This document shows, piece by piece, positions 49,370-61,778 of a stretch of DNA of 64,000 bases. The DNA is from Acidobacteriota bacterium (lineage in GTDB: Bacteria > Acidobacteriota > Terriglobia > UBA7540): assembly GCA_021838785.1 (NCBI GenBank), contig JAKCCV010000009.1, positions 62,001-126,000 on the forward strand. Direction: 5' to 3'. The notes beneath the pieces were generated by a model, which did not search any database, was not told the origin of the DNA, and worked only from the letters and a program-made list of their open reading frames with translations. Each line of letters starts with the position of its first letter. Within the stretch, counting starts at the first letter, position 1. A program made the position numbers and the translations under genes.

Positions 49370-49616
49370 GGTTACCTTCGAGTCGGATGCTGAAAACTTT
49401 TCAGCCCATGCAGGAACGAAAAGCGGCGTCCGGAGTCCTGACGCGGGGCAAGCGCGACCGGCTCCTCGCCATGCTCCGCATGAAGGCGTTCCAAGGCTTT
49501 TCCCGCATCCTAAATTCATGTTTCGGCGCTCGGCCAGCAAAAGTTGAGTGTCTTGTCGCGCCGAAGCTCGGCCCTTCTTGAAAATCCTCATCCCTCATGC
49601 CGTCCAAGGCTCCTGC

Positions 49617-51395
49617 TCACTTCGTGAGGGTAAGGAAAGCCACGCCGTAGCCGTTGAGCGTGATGGCCATGCGCGGCGCGGGCGTGAGGGTTACGGGCGT
49701 CGGGCCGGTCGTGGGATTGGTTGAGGCGTCAAGCGTGAGGAGCGTGGCGGAGCTGAAACTGCCCCAGGCCGATACGTCCACCACCACCGTGCGCGGATCA
49801 CCGGGTCCGTTATTGTCCGTCGGCGCGTGAACGGCGTGATTGGCAATCATCACGACGACCGTCCCGTCGTTGCGCACTGTGGCCAACGTCTCCACGCTGG
49901 AGGCTTCGGTGGCCGTGAGGTCCAAGATTTGCGATCCCGGCGGCGTGGGAAAATACCGTTCCAGCCAATAGTCCACCCAGTAGCTCAGGTACGTTTGATC
50001 GTTCGTGCCGTCCACCTCGCCAAACTGAGCGTCGGCATTGAAGTCCCAATGGTAGAGCGCCTGCACCCCCGCCAGCGACAACTGCGAGAAAACGTAAGGC
50101 CGGTACGCGGCAAAAAAAGCGCTCGTGCCGCGCGGGTCCAGCACGAAGGGCGTGCCATTACAGGCGCTAATGCCTCCTCCTTTGTCGTAATCGGCGTTGA
50201 CGTTGTTTTCCGTCACCCACACGGGCACGTTCGCTAACGTCGGGTTGGTGGCCAGCTCCGATTCAATGTACTTCACGTCATGCACAAAACCCGGAATGGT
50301 GCTGAAAATCTGCTGGTCCGTATCCTGCTGATTGCACGAGGAATAGAAGTGCGTCGCCACGGCGTTCACCGGAGCGTTGACCTGCGAGACGAACGTGGGC
50401 AAATAATCCTCCGGCTGCGAACCGAAATCGGCCAGCTCCACGGCGACCAATTTGATGTTCGGATCCACCGCCAGCATTGCCGGCACCACCTGATTGTAAA
50501 GTTCGACGTACTGAGTTGCGGTGAGGCCATTGATGTTCGGCTCGTTGAATATTCCCCACCATTCAATCGGGTAGGGACTGGACGACTGGTAATGTTGACC
50601 GTTCACATCGAACCCACCGGCGTTGTAGTAACGAACCAGGTTGGCGCAATACTGGGCGAAGGCGGAAAAATTTTGCGGCAGCAGATGGCCGCTCGAGTCA
50701 TCCATCCAGGCGGGCGCCACGGCGATTTGGAATTCCGGACTGTGGTCGGCCACGCTCAAAATCGGGTTGACCATGCCATCCAACCGAGTGAAGTCCCAGG
50801 TATTGGGGCCGGTCATCGGAACGTCTTTCTCCACCGCCTGAATGCGAATGTGTTGGGAATGAAGCGCATCGAGCGTGGAGGTGGCCTGCGGGTTGTCAAT
50901 AAAAAACTGGTCGGACCACGAGGCCGGTTGGAAAGACGTGGCCATAAAATCATTTAACACGCCGTTGTTCCCCGCCGAGCGGTTGACAGAGGTTCCGACC
51001 GTCGCCAGGATGGCGACCGTCACCGAGAGGTCGGCGGTCGCAGTCCGTTGCCCGTCAGAGGCGATGACCGTCACCGAGGCGCTGCCGGCGGCGGCCGACT
51101 GGGAGACGAACGCGATTTGCCCTGAGCTTCCCGCTCCGGGCGAGGTGATTTGCGCCGCGAGCCCGGCGGGTAGCCCGGTGACGGTCAACAGGACGCTATT
51201 CGAATCGCCGCTCGGCCGGCCGATGCTCACATTCACCGTGGCGGGCTCGCCATCCTGGAGCACCGTGAGCGAGGAGGATGAAAGTGAAAGCGTCAGCGGC
51301 GTGGAGGCGGAGGCCGCTCCGCCGCCGCAGGAGGTGGCGAGGGCGACGAAACCCCCGAGCAGTGTGAGAAGCAGCGCGACCTGTGGGACTTTCAT
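49617..51395 (-). CDS. Lipoprotein with Ig-like domain and clan GH-A glycosidase domain
   Basis: The 592-residue protein has a lipoprotein signal (lipobox LATSC, Cys at 23), an N-terminal Ig-like/BACON-type beta domain (about 32-130) and a (beta/alpha)8 barrel. The barrel has the clan GH-A acid/base signature EWWGIFNEPNINGLT (about residue 285) and a nucleophile candidate in VPVWVTENNVNADYD (about 395). A beta-sandwich (500-592) ends the protein, a layout like GH39, GH30 or GH5 relatives. The exact family is uncertain. It could be cell-surface degradation of plant or microbial polysaccharide. Confidence 0.75.
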   Translation of the reverse strand: MKVPQVALLLTLLGGFVALATSCGGGAASASTPLTLSLSSSSLTVLQDGEPATVNVSIGRPSGDSNSVLLTVTGLPAGLAAQITSPGAGSSGQIAFVSQSAAAGSASVTVIASDGQRTATADLSVTVAILATVGTSVNRSAGNNGVLNDFMATSFQPASWSDQFFIDNPQATSTLDALHSQHIRIQAVEKDVPMTGPNTWDFTRLDGMVNPILSVADHSPEFQIAVAPAWMDDSSGHLLPQNFSAFAQYCANLVRYYNAGGFDVNGQHYQSSSPYPIEWWGIFNEPNINGLTATQYVELYNQVVPAMLAVDPNIKLVAVELADFGSQPEDYLPTFVSQVNAPVNAVATHFYSSCNQQDTDQQIFSTIPGFVHDVKYIESELATNPTLANVPVWVTENNVNADYDKGGGISACNGTPFVLDPRGTSAFFAAYRPYVFSQLSLAGVQALYHWDFNADAQFGEVDGTNDQTYLSYWVDYWLERYFPTPPGSQILDLTATEASSVETLATVRNDGTVVVMIANHAVHAPTDNNGPGDPRTVVVDVSAWGSFSSATLLTLDASTNPTTGPTPVTLTPAPRMAITLNGYGVAFLTLTK

Positions 51396-51419
51396 ACCAG
51401 TTCATCTCCAATTCAAGGG

Positions 51420-52598
51420 TTAGAAATCGAGCGCCTGATCCAGATCGGCAATCAAATCTTCCGCGGCCTCGATACCGACCGAAAGCCGCACCAGACCGTC
51501 CGTGATGCCGATGGCCAGGCGGTCGTCGCGTGGCACGGCGCGGTGGCTGGTGGAAGCAGAATGGACGATGAGCGAGCGCGTGTCGCCGAGGCTGGCGGCG
51601 CGGGCGAAGATTTGAACGCGGTCCATCACCTTCGCGCCGGCTTCGTAGCCGCCCTTCACTTCAAAGCTCATCATGGCGCCAAAAGCTTTCATTTGCCGCT
51701 TCGCCAGCTCGTGGCCGGGATGTTGCGGCAGGCCGGGGTAATTGACCCGCTCGACCTTGGGGTGCCGCGACAGAAACTCCGCAACCTTCTGCGCGTTGGC
51801 GCAATGCGCCGGCATGCGCAAATGAAGCGTGCGGATGCCGCGCAAAATGAGCCAGGCGTTAAAAGGGCTGAGCACCCCGCCGAAATCGCGGTGGACTTCA
51901 TGCAGCAGAAGCGAAATATATTCCTTGGAGCCGACGATGGCCCCGCCCATCGCATCGCCGTGCCCGCAGAGATATTTGGTCGCCGAATGCACGACCGTCG
52001 TCACGCCGAGCCTGAGCGGTTGCTGAAGCGCTGGCGAGGCAAAGGTGTTGTCCATCACGGTGGGGATGCCGCGCGATCGGCCAAGTTGGGCCAGCGCCCG
52101 GATATCCAGCACGTCGAGCACGGGGTTGGTGGGCGTTTCAAAGTAAATCAAGCGGGTGTTCGGCTGGATAGCCTTCTCAAACTCCTCCGTCCGCGACGAG
52201 CCCACAAAAGTGACGGTGGTTCCCAGTCGCCGTAAAGTTCGATCGAGAAAATGATAGGTTGCTCCGTAAAGCGAGCGGGCAGCCACCACGTGATCCCCTG
52301 CCCGGACGTATCCGAGAATGGCCGTTGAGATTGCCGCCATGCCCGAAGCGGTGACGAGCGCCGCCTCGCTACCCTCCAGCGCGGCAATTTTTTCTTCCAG
52401 CGCACGCAGGGTCGGATTGCCGTAGCGCGTGTACATGTAACCCGGCTTCTGTTCGCCGTAAAGGGCGGCCATTTCTTCCGAGTTGGCGGAGGCAAAGGTC
52501 GTGGATTGGTAGATTGGCGTGTCCAAAGCTCCCGTCGCCGCGCAAGGTGATTCTCCGGCATGCACAGCCAACGTTTCAAATTGATAATTCTTTTGCAT
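51420..52598 (-). CDS. Trans-sulfuration PLP enzyme (cystathionine gamma-synthase/lyase or methionine gamma-lyase type)
   Basis: The 392-residue protein is a Cys/Met-metabolism PLP enzyme: YTRYGNPTLRALEEKIAALE, SGMAAIS, the PLP-binding MDNTFASPALQQPL and the Schiff-base lysine in VVHSATKYLCGHGD (about residue 206). The region SLYGATYHFL lacks the active-site cysteine of methionine gamma-lyases (SLYGCT in Pseudomonas), so cystathionine gamma-synthase/lyase or O-acetylhomoserine sulfhydrylase activity is more likely. It is 24 nt upstream of the glycosidase gene on the same strand. ATG start. Confidence 0.9.
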   Translation of the reverse strand: MQKNYQFETLAVHAGESPCAATGALDTPIYQSTTFASANSEEMAALYGEQKPGYMYTRYGNPTLRALEEKIAALEGSEAALVTASGMAAISTAILGYVRAGDHVVAARSLYGATYHFLDRTLRRLGTTVTFVGSSRTEEFEKAIQPNTRLIYFETPTNPVLDVLDIRALAQLGRSRGIPTVMDNTFASPALQQPLRLGVTTVVHSATKYLCGHGDAMGGAIVGSKEYISLLLHEVHRDFGGVLSPFNAWLILRGIRTLHLRMPAHCANAQKVAEFLSRHPKVERVNYPGLPQHPGHELAKRQMKAFGAMMSFEVKGGYEAGAKVMDRVQIFARAASLGDTRSLIVHSASTSHRAVPRDDRLAIGITDGLVRLSVGIEAAEDLIADLDQALDF

Positions 52599-52775
52599 CC
52601 GTCACCTCAGAACGAAGAGTTTTGCATCTTCGCTAGCGTAGCGCGTCCTTGGGCTTTAGCGGAAGGGGGTTCGTTCTGCCGTAAGCTCGGTGGTGAATCC
52701 CCCAGCAAAAAATCATCCTGGGGCTACAGCTTGGGCGCCCGCGATGTTACGATGAGGTGAAGAAGATCGTTCGAC

Positions 52776-53885
52776 ATGACAGCGAAATTCAACCCCAACT
52801 TGGTTGGCATGGACCGGCAAGAACTCGAACAGCTTGCCTTGAGGCACGGCCAGCCGGTCTATCGCGGGCGACAAATTTATGCGGCGCTCTACGCCCGAGG
52901 CGTAAGGCGTCTTGACGAAATCACCGAACTTCCCCGCAGCTTCCGCGAAGTTCTGGCCGAGCGTCACCCCTTGACTTATCCCCAGGTGAAGGGGCGTATT
53001 GCCTCCCGCGATGGATCGGTGCGCTATCTTCTGGAGCTTCAAGACGGCGCCGCCATCGAAACCGTCTTTATGCCGGAGAAGCATCGCGCCACGCTGTGCC
53101 TTTCAAGCCAAGTCGGCTGCGCCGTGGATTGCCGGTTCTGCTTCACGGCTCTCTTGGGACTCCAACGCAATCTGACGGCGGGGGAAATCGTCGGCCAGGC
53201 ACTTGGGGTCATCGCCCACGAGCGTCTGCGGCAGGAGTTTCGGTTGAATATTGTGTTGATGGGCATGGGCGAACCTTTGCTGAATTTGACGCAGGTCATG
53301 AAGGCGGTGCGACTCCTTGCCGACCCCGAAGGCATGGGGATTTCCCTTCGTCGCATCACCGTTTCGACGGCCGGCATTGCGCCGAAGATTCTTGAGTTTG
53401 GACGTCAGCCGGTGCGGCCGAAGCTCGCTATTTCGTTAAACGCCTCCACGGACGAGCAGCGGACGGCGCTCATGCCCATCAATCGAAAGTACCCGCTGCG
53501 CCAATTGCTGGCGGCTTGCCGAGCTTACCCGCTCCGGCCGCGCGAACGCCTGACGTTTGAATACGTCCTGATGGAAGGCCTGAACGATTCGGATGACGAC
53601 GCAGCTCGGGTGGGAGAGCTGCTGGCGGGTCTGCGAGCCAAGGTCAACCTAATTCCTTACAACGGCGGCCCGGGGCTGGCTTATCGGCCGCCGAGCCTAT
53701 CCAGGGTTCTTGCCTTCCAGCAAATTTTGACAAAGCGAAACATTCCCGCCTTCATCCGTATTTCCCGCGGCCAGGATATCATGGCCGCGTGCGGGCAATT
53801 GAGTCTGGCTCGCGCCGACCAGGAATCCGAGCGGGACTCCGGGGCCACCTTTCCGGGTCGCGCTTCTCTGGCCGAATCCCAATAA
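52776..53885 (+). CDS. rlmN: 23S rRNA / tRNA (adenine-2-C)-methyltransferase RlmN
   Basis: RlmN is a radical-SAM enzyme that methylates A2503 of 23S rRNA and A37 of tRNA. The 369-residue product has the CxxxCxxC cluster motif [14 protein letters not shown] (Cys about 116, 120, 123), the preceding TLCLSSQVG, the SAM-site GMGEPLLN, and the C-terminal catalytic cysteine in [10 protein letters not shown] (about 338). The Cfr hallmark is not distinguishable. About 30 residues follow the final Cys; their codons overlap the 3' end of pgeF on the other strand by 107 bp. Confidence 0.96.
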   Translation: MTAKFNPNLVGMDRQELEQLALRHGQPVYRGRQIYAALYARGVRRLDEITELPRSFREVLAERHPLTYPQVKGRIASRDGSVRYLLELQDGAAIETVFMPEKHRATLCLSSQVGCAVDCRFCFTALLGLQRNLTAGEIVGQALGVIAHERLRQEFRLNIVLMGMGEPLLNLTQVMKAVRLLADPEGMGISLRRITVSTAGIAPKILEFGRQPVRPKLAISLNASTDEQRTALMPINRKYPLRQLLAACRAYPLRPRERLTFEYVLMEGLNDSDDDAARVGELLAGLRAKVNLIPYNGGPGLAYRPPSLSRVLAFQQILTKRNIPAFIRISRGQDIMAACGQLSLARADQESERDSGATFPGRASLAESQ

Positions 53886-54768
53886 CCGCCATCATCCGCC
53901 CGGCCCGCTCGCCATCCCTTCGATAGGAGAAAAATAAATCCTCGCGGCAGGCGGTGCAAAACTCCGCCACGTGGATGCGCGAGGGTTTGACCCCCACGCC
54001 TTCAAGCTGATCGCGAGCCGCCGCGACCAGGTCCAGATGCGCCGAGCGCGGCGGCGAATGCCCCGGAGGGTATTGCGACAGCCATGCACCCCCGGCGGGC
54101 GACCGTTCCGCCGATGGGTAGGAAAAAAATCTTTTGCCGTGGAGAAACTGCCCGGAAAAGGCGTCCACCAGTTCCTCGCCCACTTCATAACAGCACGCTC
54201 GGATGGAAGGGCCAATTGCCGCAATCAAATCTTCGGGGCTGCATCCGAAGGTTCGCTCAAATTCGCCCACCGCCTTCTCTATAAGCCGAGCGAGGGTGCC
54301 GCGCCAGCCGGCGTGAAGGGCCGCCACCACTTGACGACGAACATCCGCCAGCAGAATCGGCATACAATCTGCCGACCTCACGCCGAGCAGAATGCCCGGC
54401 TCATCGGTCAACAACGCGTCGCCGGAAGGTTCACTCTTTTGCGAAGCACCCGACGCTGCGCCGCAGGGCGTGTAGAGCACGCCGGAGCCGTTTGCGTTGC
54501 GGACGACTTGCCAGATGTTGGCCGAATGGATTTGCCGTAGTGAGGCCGAAAGAAAATCCGCGGCCTTGAGAGCGCGCAGGAAGCGACGGCGATGGCGGTC
54601 GTCTCGCGCCGTGCCTTGGCCGAGCGTAAAATTCAGCCCCCGGCGCCGCGCTGAGTGTTCCCGGCGCGTGCTGAAGGCGTGGACGATGGATGCTTCTCGG
54701 GCGAAGGCTTCACACTCGAGCCACTCCAATCCTCCGCGCCGAACAATTTGGAAATCTTCTTGCGCCAA
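53779..54768 (-). CDS. pgeF: Polyphenol oxidase / purine nucleoside phosphorylase family protein (YfiH)
   Basis: The 329-residue protein is of the YfiH/LACC1 family. Zinc-ligand motifs are HSANI (about 80), SADCMPIL (about 133) and ALHAGWRG (about 150), with [16 protein letters not shown]. Members act as purine nucleoside phosphorylase/adenosine deaminase and PgeF corrects cell-wall peptide errors. The start is TTG 54766-54768 with only a weak ribosome site; an upstream stop limits alternatives. About 31 Arg/Pro-rich residues after the last domain strand (MMAVIGI) lie antisense to rlmN. Confidence 0.9.
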   Translation of the reverse strand: MAQEDFQIVRRGGLEWLECEAFAREASIVHAFSTRREHSARRRGLNFTLGQGTARDDRHRRRFLRALKAADFLSASLRQIHSANIWQVVRNANGSGVLYTPCGAASGASQKSEPSGDALLTDEPGILLGVRSADCMPILLADVRRQVVAALHAGWRGTLARLIEKAVGEFERTFGCSPEDLIAAIGPSIRACCYEVGEELVDAFSGQFLHGKRFFSYPSAERSPAGGAWLSQYPPGHSPPRSAHLDLVAAARDQLEGVGVKPSRIHVAEFCTACREDLFFSYRRDGERAGRMMAVIGIRPEKRDPERWPRSPARIPGRREPDSIARTRP

Positions 54769-54858
54769 TCTCTCAATCTATCACAGGATAGCTTCGGCCA
54801 ATTTGGCCGTCGGCCAATTGACTTCATGCAAGTCGCCGTTTAACCTAAATTCAAGCGT

Positions 54859-55683
54859 ATGGATATTTACGAAGAAATCGCGCGGCTTCGCAAGCAAGGC
54901 CGAAAGGCGGCGCTCGCAACCATCATTCAGGTGCAAGGGTCCATCCCCAGTTACGAGACCTCAAAATTGCTGGTTCGCGAGGACGGCTCGATGGTCGGCA
55001 CGGTGGGCGGCGGGTGCGTGGAGGCGGAAGTTTGGGCGGTGGCGCAGGGCGTGATGCGGGAGGAAAAGCCGCGCCGACTTCACTTCAACCTGAACGCCCA
55101 GCCGGAATACGACAACGGCTTGGTCTGCGGCGGCTCGCTGGATATTTTTATCGAGCCGATTCTGGCGATTCCCACCCTCTACCTTTTTGGTGGCGGGCAC
55201 ATTTCTCTTGCCGTTGAGCAGGTTGCGCGGCTGGCGGGTTTTGATTCAGTGGTCATAGACGACCGTCCGGCGTTTGCCAACCGCGAGCGTTTTCCGCACG
55301 CCGTGGCCACGTGGGCCGGCCCCTGGGATGAGATTTTTCCTCAACTCAGCTTAAATGATTTTGCCTACATTTTGATTGCCACTCGGGGGCACAAGGCGGA
55401 TTTGACATGCCTTCGTTGGGCGCTGACCAGCCCGGCGCGGTTCATCGGCATGGTAGGGAGCCGGCGCAAGCTCATCGAATTCACCAAAATTCTGGCGGGC
55501 GAAGGCGTGCCTTCCAGCCAATTGGAACGGATTCATTCTCCCGTGGGGCTGGATATCGGCGCGTTGACACCGGAGGAGATTGCCGTGGCGACGGTCGCGG
55601 AAATGATCGCCGTGCGGCGCCACGCCAACCGCTCGGCTTCCTCGCTGGCCTACAAACCCAAAGCTGCTCACTTCACCCCATGA
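54859..55683 (+). CDS. XdhC/CoxI-family maturation protein
   Basis: XdhC inserts the sulfurated molybdenum cofactor into molybdenum hydroxylases. The 274-residue protein has the XdhC/CoxI domain (residues 1-100) with TIIQVQGSIPSYETSKLLV and the LVCGGSLDIFIEP cysteine, then a Rossmann domain with YLFGGGHISLAVEQVARLAG and FIGMVGSRRK. It overlaps mocA by ATGA. The enzymes it serves (xanthine dehydrogenase or CO dehydrogenase type) are not in the window. Confidence 0.93.
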   Translation: MDIYEEIARLRKQGRKAALATIIQVQGSIPSYETSKLLVREDGSMVGTVGGGCVEAEVWAVAQGVMREEKPRRLHFNLNAQPEYDNGLVCGGSLDIFIEPILAIPTLYLFGGGHISLAVEQVARLAGFDSVVIDDRPAFANRERFPHAVATWAGPWDEIFPQLSLNDFAYILIATRGHKADLTCLRWALTSPARFIGMVGSRRKLIEFTKILAGEGVPSSQLERIHSPVGLDIGALTPEEIAVATVAEMIAVRRHANRSASSLAYKPKAAHFTP

Positions 55684-56285
55684 AATCGTCCTCCGGGATC
55701 GCCGGCTTGGTGCTGGCCGCTGGCGCTTCGCGTCGCATGGGGACGGATAAAGCGCTGCTTCGATTCCGTGGCCGCACCTTCTTGGAAGCGATTCTGGCTA
55801 CGCTGGAGGAGGCCGGTGTAGAGCGGCGCGCCGTGGTTCTGGGCCATCATGCGGAACAGATTCAGGCGGCGACGAATCTTGCGAACGTTCAGGTGGTCGT
55901 CAATCCTCATTATGCGCTCGGCCAAACCTCTTCATTGCAAGCCGGCTTGCGGGCGCTCGAGGAGCCGGGCCTTGAGGCTGTGGTGCTTGGTTTGGTGGAT
56001 CATCCCGCCGTGTCCGCGAGCACGGTACGTCAGCTTATGACGGTATATAGGAATTTGCGGCCCGCCGTCGCGGTTCCCATCTACCGTGGACAACGAGGCC
56101 ATCCGGTGGTTCTGGACCGAGCGTTGTTCCATCCTCTGATGGCGCTCTCGGCCGAGGAGGGCGCCAACACCGTGATTCGCCAATTTGGCGACCGAACCCA
56201 ACCGGTGGTCGTGGATGACCCTGGGGTGACGCTCGATATTGACGATCCGGAAGCCCTGGCTCGTTGGGAGGCGGCTAAGGGGTGA
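55680..56285 (+). CDS. mocA: Molybdenum cofactor cytidylyltransferase (MocA) / MobA-like nucleotidyltransferase
   Basis: The 201-residue protein starts at ATG 55680, overlapping the xdhC stop. It has the nucleotide-binding LVLAAGASRRMGTDKALLRF, VVVNPHYALGQTSSLQAGL and GLVDHPAVSASTVRQL of the MocA family, which adds CMP to molybdopterin for molybdenum hydroxylases. The pairing with xdhC supports MocA over MobA. Its last 11 nt overlap the end of the convergent NifU-like gene. Confidence 0.9.
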   Translation: MKSSSGIAGLVLAAGASRRMGTDKALLRFRGRTFLEAILATLEEAGVERRAVVLGHHAEQIQAATNLANVQVVVNPHYALGQTSSLQAGLRALEEPGLEAVVLGLVDHPAVSASTVRQLMTVYRNLRPAVAVPIYRGQRGHPVVLDRALFHPLMALSAEEGANTVIRQFGDRTQPVVVDDPGVTLDIDDPEALARWEAAKG

Positions 56286-56634
56286 TTTTCTCGACCAAAC
56301 GGCGGAAGCATTCCGCCGCCAGGGTGGCCGCGTGACGTGATGCCACCGGCAAGCCGCCTAAATCGGCCGCAATGGCTTCGGCGGAGAGCGCAGGAAGCTC
56401 CTGAACGTTTTTCCCTGTGAGCCAGTCTGCCAACCAAGAGCCGCACGCCATGGCCGGAACGCATCCTTGGGCTTTGAAGGTTGCCTGCGTGATGCGACCG
56501 TCTTTGATTTCGACCCAAAGCTTGAGCGTGTCCCCGCATACCGGATTGACGCTTTCAATCACGGCTGCGGGATGCTCTATCTCCCCGACGTGCCGCGGGT
56601 GATGAAAGTGATCGAGCATTTTGTCGGAGTACAT
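56275..56634 (-). CDS. NifU/IscU-like protein with one ligand cysteine missing
   Basis: The 119-residue protein (ATG 56632-56634; longer frames lack similarity) is a single IscU-type domain: MYSDKMLDHFHHPRHVGEI, then NPVCGDTLKLWVE with Cys33 and Asp35 and GCVPAMACGSWL with Cys58. The third cluster cysteine (normally in an H-C motif near residue 102) is replaced: RHAATLAAE. Cys64 stands where IscU has a serine. It is convergent with mocA and just upstream of xdhC. Possibly a scaffold or maturation factor for molybdenum-enzyme clusters, which is inference. Confidence 0.82.
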   Translation of the reverse strand: MYSDKMLDHFHHPRHVGEIEHPAAVIESVNPVCGDTLKLWVEIKDGRITQATFKAQGCVPAMACGSWLADWLTGKNVQELPALSAEAIAADLGGLPVASRHAATLAAECFRRLVEKITP

Positions 56635-56683
56635 ACAAGCCCGCAGAAGAATGCCATCGGCCGGTCTGCTGACGTCAGTCACC

Positions 56684-57763
56684 TCAGCCGGAGTGGCGAA
56701 AATGAACAATCTCGCCGTCGCGCACGAGATAGTCTTTACCCTCCAGGCGCAAGGTGCCGCGATGGCGCGCCTCGGCCAGGCTGCCGGCAGCGATGAGGTC
56801 GTCATAGCGCACGACTTCGGCTCGAATAAAGCCCTTCTGAATGTCGGAATGGATTTCCCCCGCCGCCTCCAGCGCCGTCTGCCCCTCGCGCAGCGTCCAG
56901 GCGCGGCACTCATCCTCGCCCACAGTGAAGAAGGAAATCATGCCGAGAAGCCGGTAGCTCGCTCGAATCAAGCGGGTGACGGCGGACTCTTTCAGTCCGT
57001 AGCTGGCCAAAAACTCCACGGCCTCTTCATCCTTCAACTCAGCCAGTTCGGCTTCCACCTTGCCGCAGATGGCCGTGACGGCGGTTCGATTGCGCTCCCG
57101 CAGGCCGGCCTGACGCGCAAAGTCTTCCGCCGCCTCTGTGCGTCCTGCGTCCGTCTCCGCCAGGTTCAGAACGTAGAGCATCGGCTTGAGCGAAAAGAAC
57201 GTGAAGCCGCGCAGCAAACGCTCATCTTCCTCGGAGAACTCGAGTTCGCGCAGCGGTTGCTGCTGCTCGAGAGCGTGGCGAGCCTTCTCAAGCGCGGCGC
57301 GCTCCTTTTCGAGCATGGGATTCTTCTGCTTCTTCAAATCTTTGTCGAGCCGTTCCAGGCGCTTTTCAATGACTGCCAAATCGGAGAGCATCAGCTCCAA
57401 CTCTACGTTTTCGATGTCTCGACGCGGATCCTCCGCGCCAGCTTCGTGCGGCACGGCTGGATCGTGAAAGGCCCGCACCACGTGCGCCAGCGCGTCCACT
57501 TCGCGCAGCGCGGCGGCCTGTGAGCCGGAGCGCGCGAGCGCAATCACGCTCCCCGGGGTATCTACGTACTCGATGCTGGCATAGACGGTTTTAAGCGGGT
57601 GAAACATTTCCGCCAAGCGGTCCAAGCGCGTGTCCGGAACCTGCGCCACGCCAACACGCATTTCGGCTCGGCCAGAGGAGAGATCCGCCGGCAGGCGTGT
57701 GACAATCTCAAAGAGCGTTGTTTTTCCGGCTTGCCGGAGACCCACAATCCCCATCTTTAGCAA
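56684..57763 (-). CDS. Divergent YchF/OLA1-type GTPase/ATPase
   Basis: The 359-residue protein is placed at TTG 57761-57763 (MLKMGIVGLRQAGKTTLF) after GAGGG; an ATG three codons later is the alternative. It has a P-loop, a shortened switch region (SSGRAEMRVGVAQVPD where YchF has NYPFCTIEPN), REVDALAHVVRAFHD, a coiled-coil insertion (about 125-185) and the TGS-like C-terminal domain with FTVGEDECRAWTLREGQTAL and GKDYLVRDGEIVHFR. The NKxE-type motif appears as NLAE. It lacks the usual YchF G1 PNVGKS, so it is a paralogue with unknown role in translation. Confidence 0.85.
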   Translation of the reverse strand: MLKMGIVGLRQAGKTTLFEIVTRLPADLSSGRAEMRVGVAQVPDTRLDRLAEMFHPLKTVYASIEYVDTPGSVIALARSGSQAAALREVDALAHVVRAFHDPAVPHEAGAEDPRRDIENVELELMLSDLAVIEKRLERLDKDLKKQKNPMLEKERAALEKARHALEQQQPLRELEFSEEDERLLRGFTFFSLKPMLYVLNLAETDAGRTEAAEDFARQAGLRERNRTAVTAICGKVEAELAELKDEEAVEFLASYGLKESAVTRLIRASYRLLGMISFFTVGEDECRAWTLREGQTALEAAGEIHSDIQKGFIRAEVVRYDDLIAAGSLAEARHRGTLRLEGKDYLVRDGEIVHFRHSG

Positions 57764-57988
57764 GGTTGCCCTCGAAATGCCTTTGGAATGGAGCCGCCAC
57801 GCGACGCGCGAGCTTTCGACGCGCGATGAACCCGCCGGGCCATCCTGAATTCTAACCAAAACCGTAGTTTACCGCCATCCTCACGGCCTGGTTCAGCCGG
57901 AAATGGAGTGCTGCGGTTTTTGATAAGCTAGATTTTCCGCCTTTGGGGCGGGCGTGGTGAAAAATTTATACCGATGAAAAAATTTTGC

Positions 57989-58017
57989 TTGCATTTGGTT
58001 TGCGGACCTTCTAAGAT
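57989..58017 (+). promoter_or_regulatory. rRNA promoter candidate
   Basis: TTGCAT (57989-57994), 17-nt spacer and TAAGAT (58012-58017) lie in the AT-richest part of the leader. Both boxes are only partial matches (3 and 4 of 6). The transcript would have a leader of about 570 nt before the 23S. Confidence 0.4.
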
Positions 58018-58350
58018 AACTAATTGCCGCGAGACTGCTGGCTGACGTGAGTAGGGGAAGCGGAGAGAAGTCAACAGCGGCAGGAGGTCAATACGAACAA
58101 GGCTTTCGGATAAAGGGTTGAGGCAAGTGGGTCTCCGCAAGTCACTTTCCCGCCTGTTTCAATCCTCCCGTCAAGAAGCAGCAAAAAGAGTTCGGCCGGC
58201 GAGCCAGGAAAAGCGTTGCCCGGTGGAAGGCGCGTGGTCGAACGCGGGTTCTTGATTGGGCTTTCGGGAACGAAGGTCCAATCCAGCATCCGAAGGCTGC
58301 GGGCGCGAGCCCAAAGCCAAGGCTGGGAGTGAGGCCGGAAACGACTTGGG

Positions 58351-58380
58351 ATTTCAAATCTCAGATTTGAAATTTCAAAG
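58351..58380 (+). repeat. AT-rich palindromic repeat, leader copy
   Basis: A perfect 9-bp inverted repeat, ATTTCAAAT and ATTTGAAAT around CTCAG, is followed by TTCAAAG. The last 18 bases (58363-58380) are identical to 58900-58917 inside the 23S rRNA gene. Confidence 0.7.
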
Positions 58381-58401
58381 AGAGGTTTTCGGCACTCGGC
58401 G

Positions 58402-58413
58402 ATCTTTGACAAC
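58402..58413 (+). promoter_or_regulatory. boxA-like rRNA antitermination site
   Basis: ATCTTTGACAAC resembles the bacterial boxA (consensus about TGCTCTTTGACA-type) that recruits NusB/S10 to rRNA transcripts. It lies about 185 nt before the 23S start, on the transcribed strand. Confidence 0.5.
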
Positions 58414-58580
58414 TGATTGTGCGGCGTCTATTTGTGCTCACTCTGTCCGGCGGATATCCGGACGGAGATAGCGAAGGCGAATCTGTTCAGAAGAGCAGTG
58501 ACAAGTGACCTGTGGCAAGTGGCGAGCCAGAAGAACTGCTCGTCACGGACCCCTGGCCCCTCAGCACTGTTCTTAAGTGT

Positions 58581-58596
58581 GTTGAGCAGATTTTAT
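58581..58596 (+). other. 23S processing stem, 5' arm
   Basis: GTTGAGCAGA (58581-58590) is exactly complementary to TCTGCTCAAC (61691-61700) on the other side of the 23S gene, with mostly paired AT sequence between this and the mature ends. It forms the RNase III-type stem that releases the 23S precursor. Confidence 0.8.
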
Positions 58597-61684
<3,088 letters not shown>

Positions 61685-61700
61685 ATAATTTCTGCTCAAC
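61685..61700 (+). other. 23S processing stem, 3' arm
   Basis: Contains TCTGCTCAAC (61691-61700), complementary to GTTGAGCAGA upstream of the 23S. It directly follows the mature 3' end. Confidence 0.8.
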
Positions 61701-61778
61701 CTACATGGCTGAAGTCAGGAGCCAGGAGTCAGAATGAGGAACTCTCGGATCCTGCAGTCGCCTTCGATTTGAGCTGTT

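Larger units (their letters stand above)
57764..58596. promoter_or_regulatory. rRNA leader region without 16S rRNA
   Basis: This 833-base region lies between the divergent YchF gene and the 23S gene. It contains a promoter candidate (57989-58017), a palindromic AT-rich repeat (58351-58380), a boxA-like site (58402-58413) and the 5' arm of the 23S processing stem (58581-58596). No 16S rRNA or tRNA sequence is present, nor a convincing protein gene. Confidence 0.8.

Noticed and set aside
52599-52775. SAM riboswitch upstream of the trans-sulfuration gene
   Set aside because: I looked for SAM-I and SAM-II core motifs on the minus strand and found only a GCTAAA stretch and a short inverted repeat, without the required pseudoknot or kink-turn elements.
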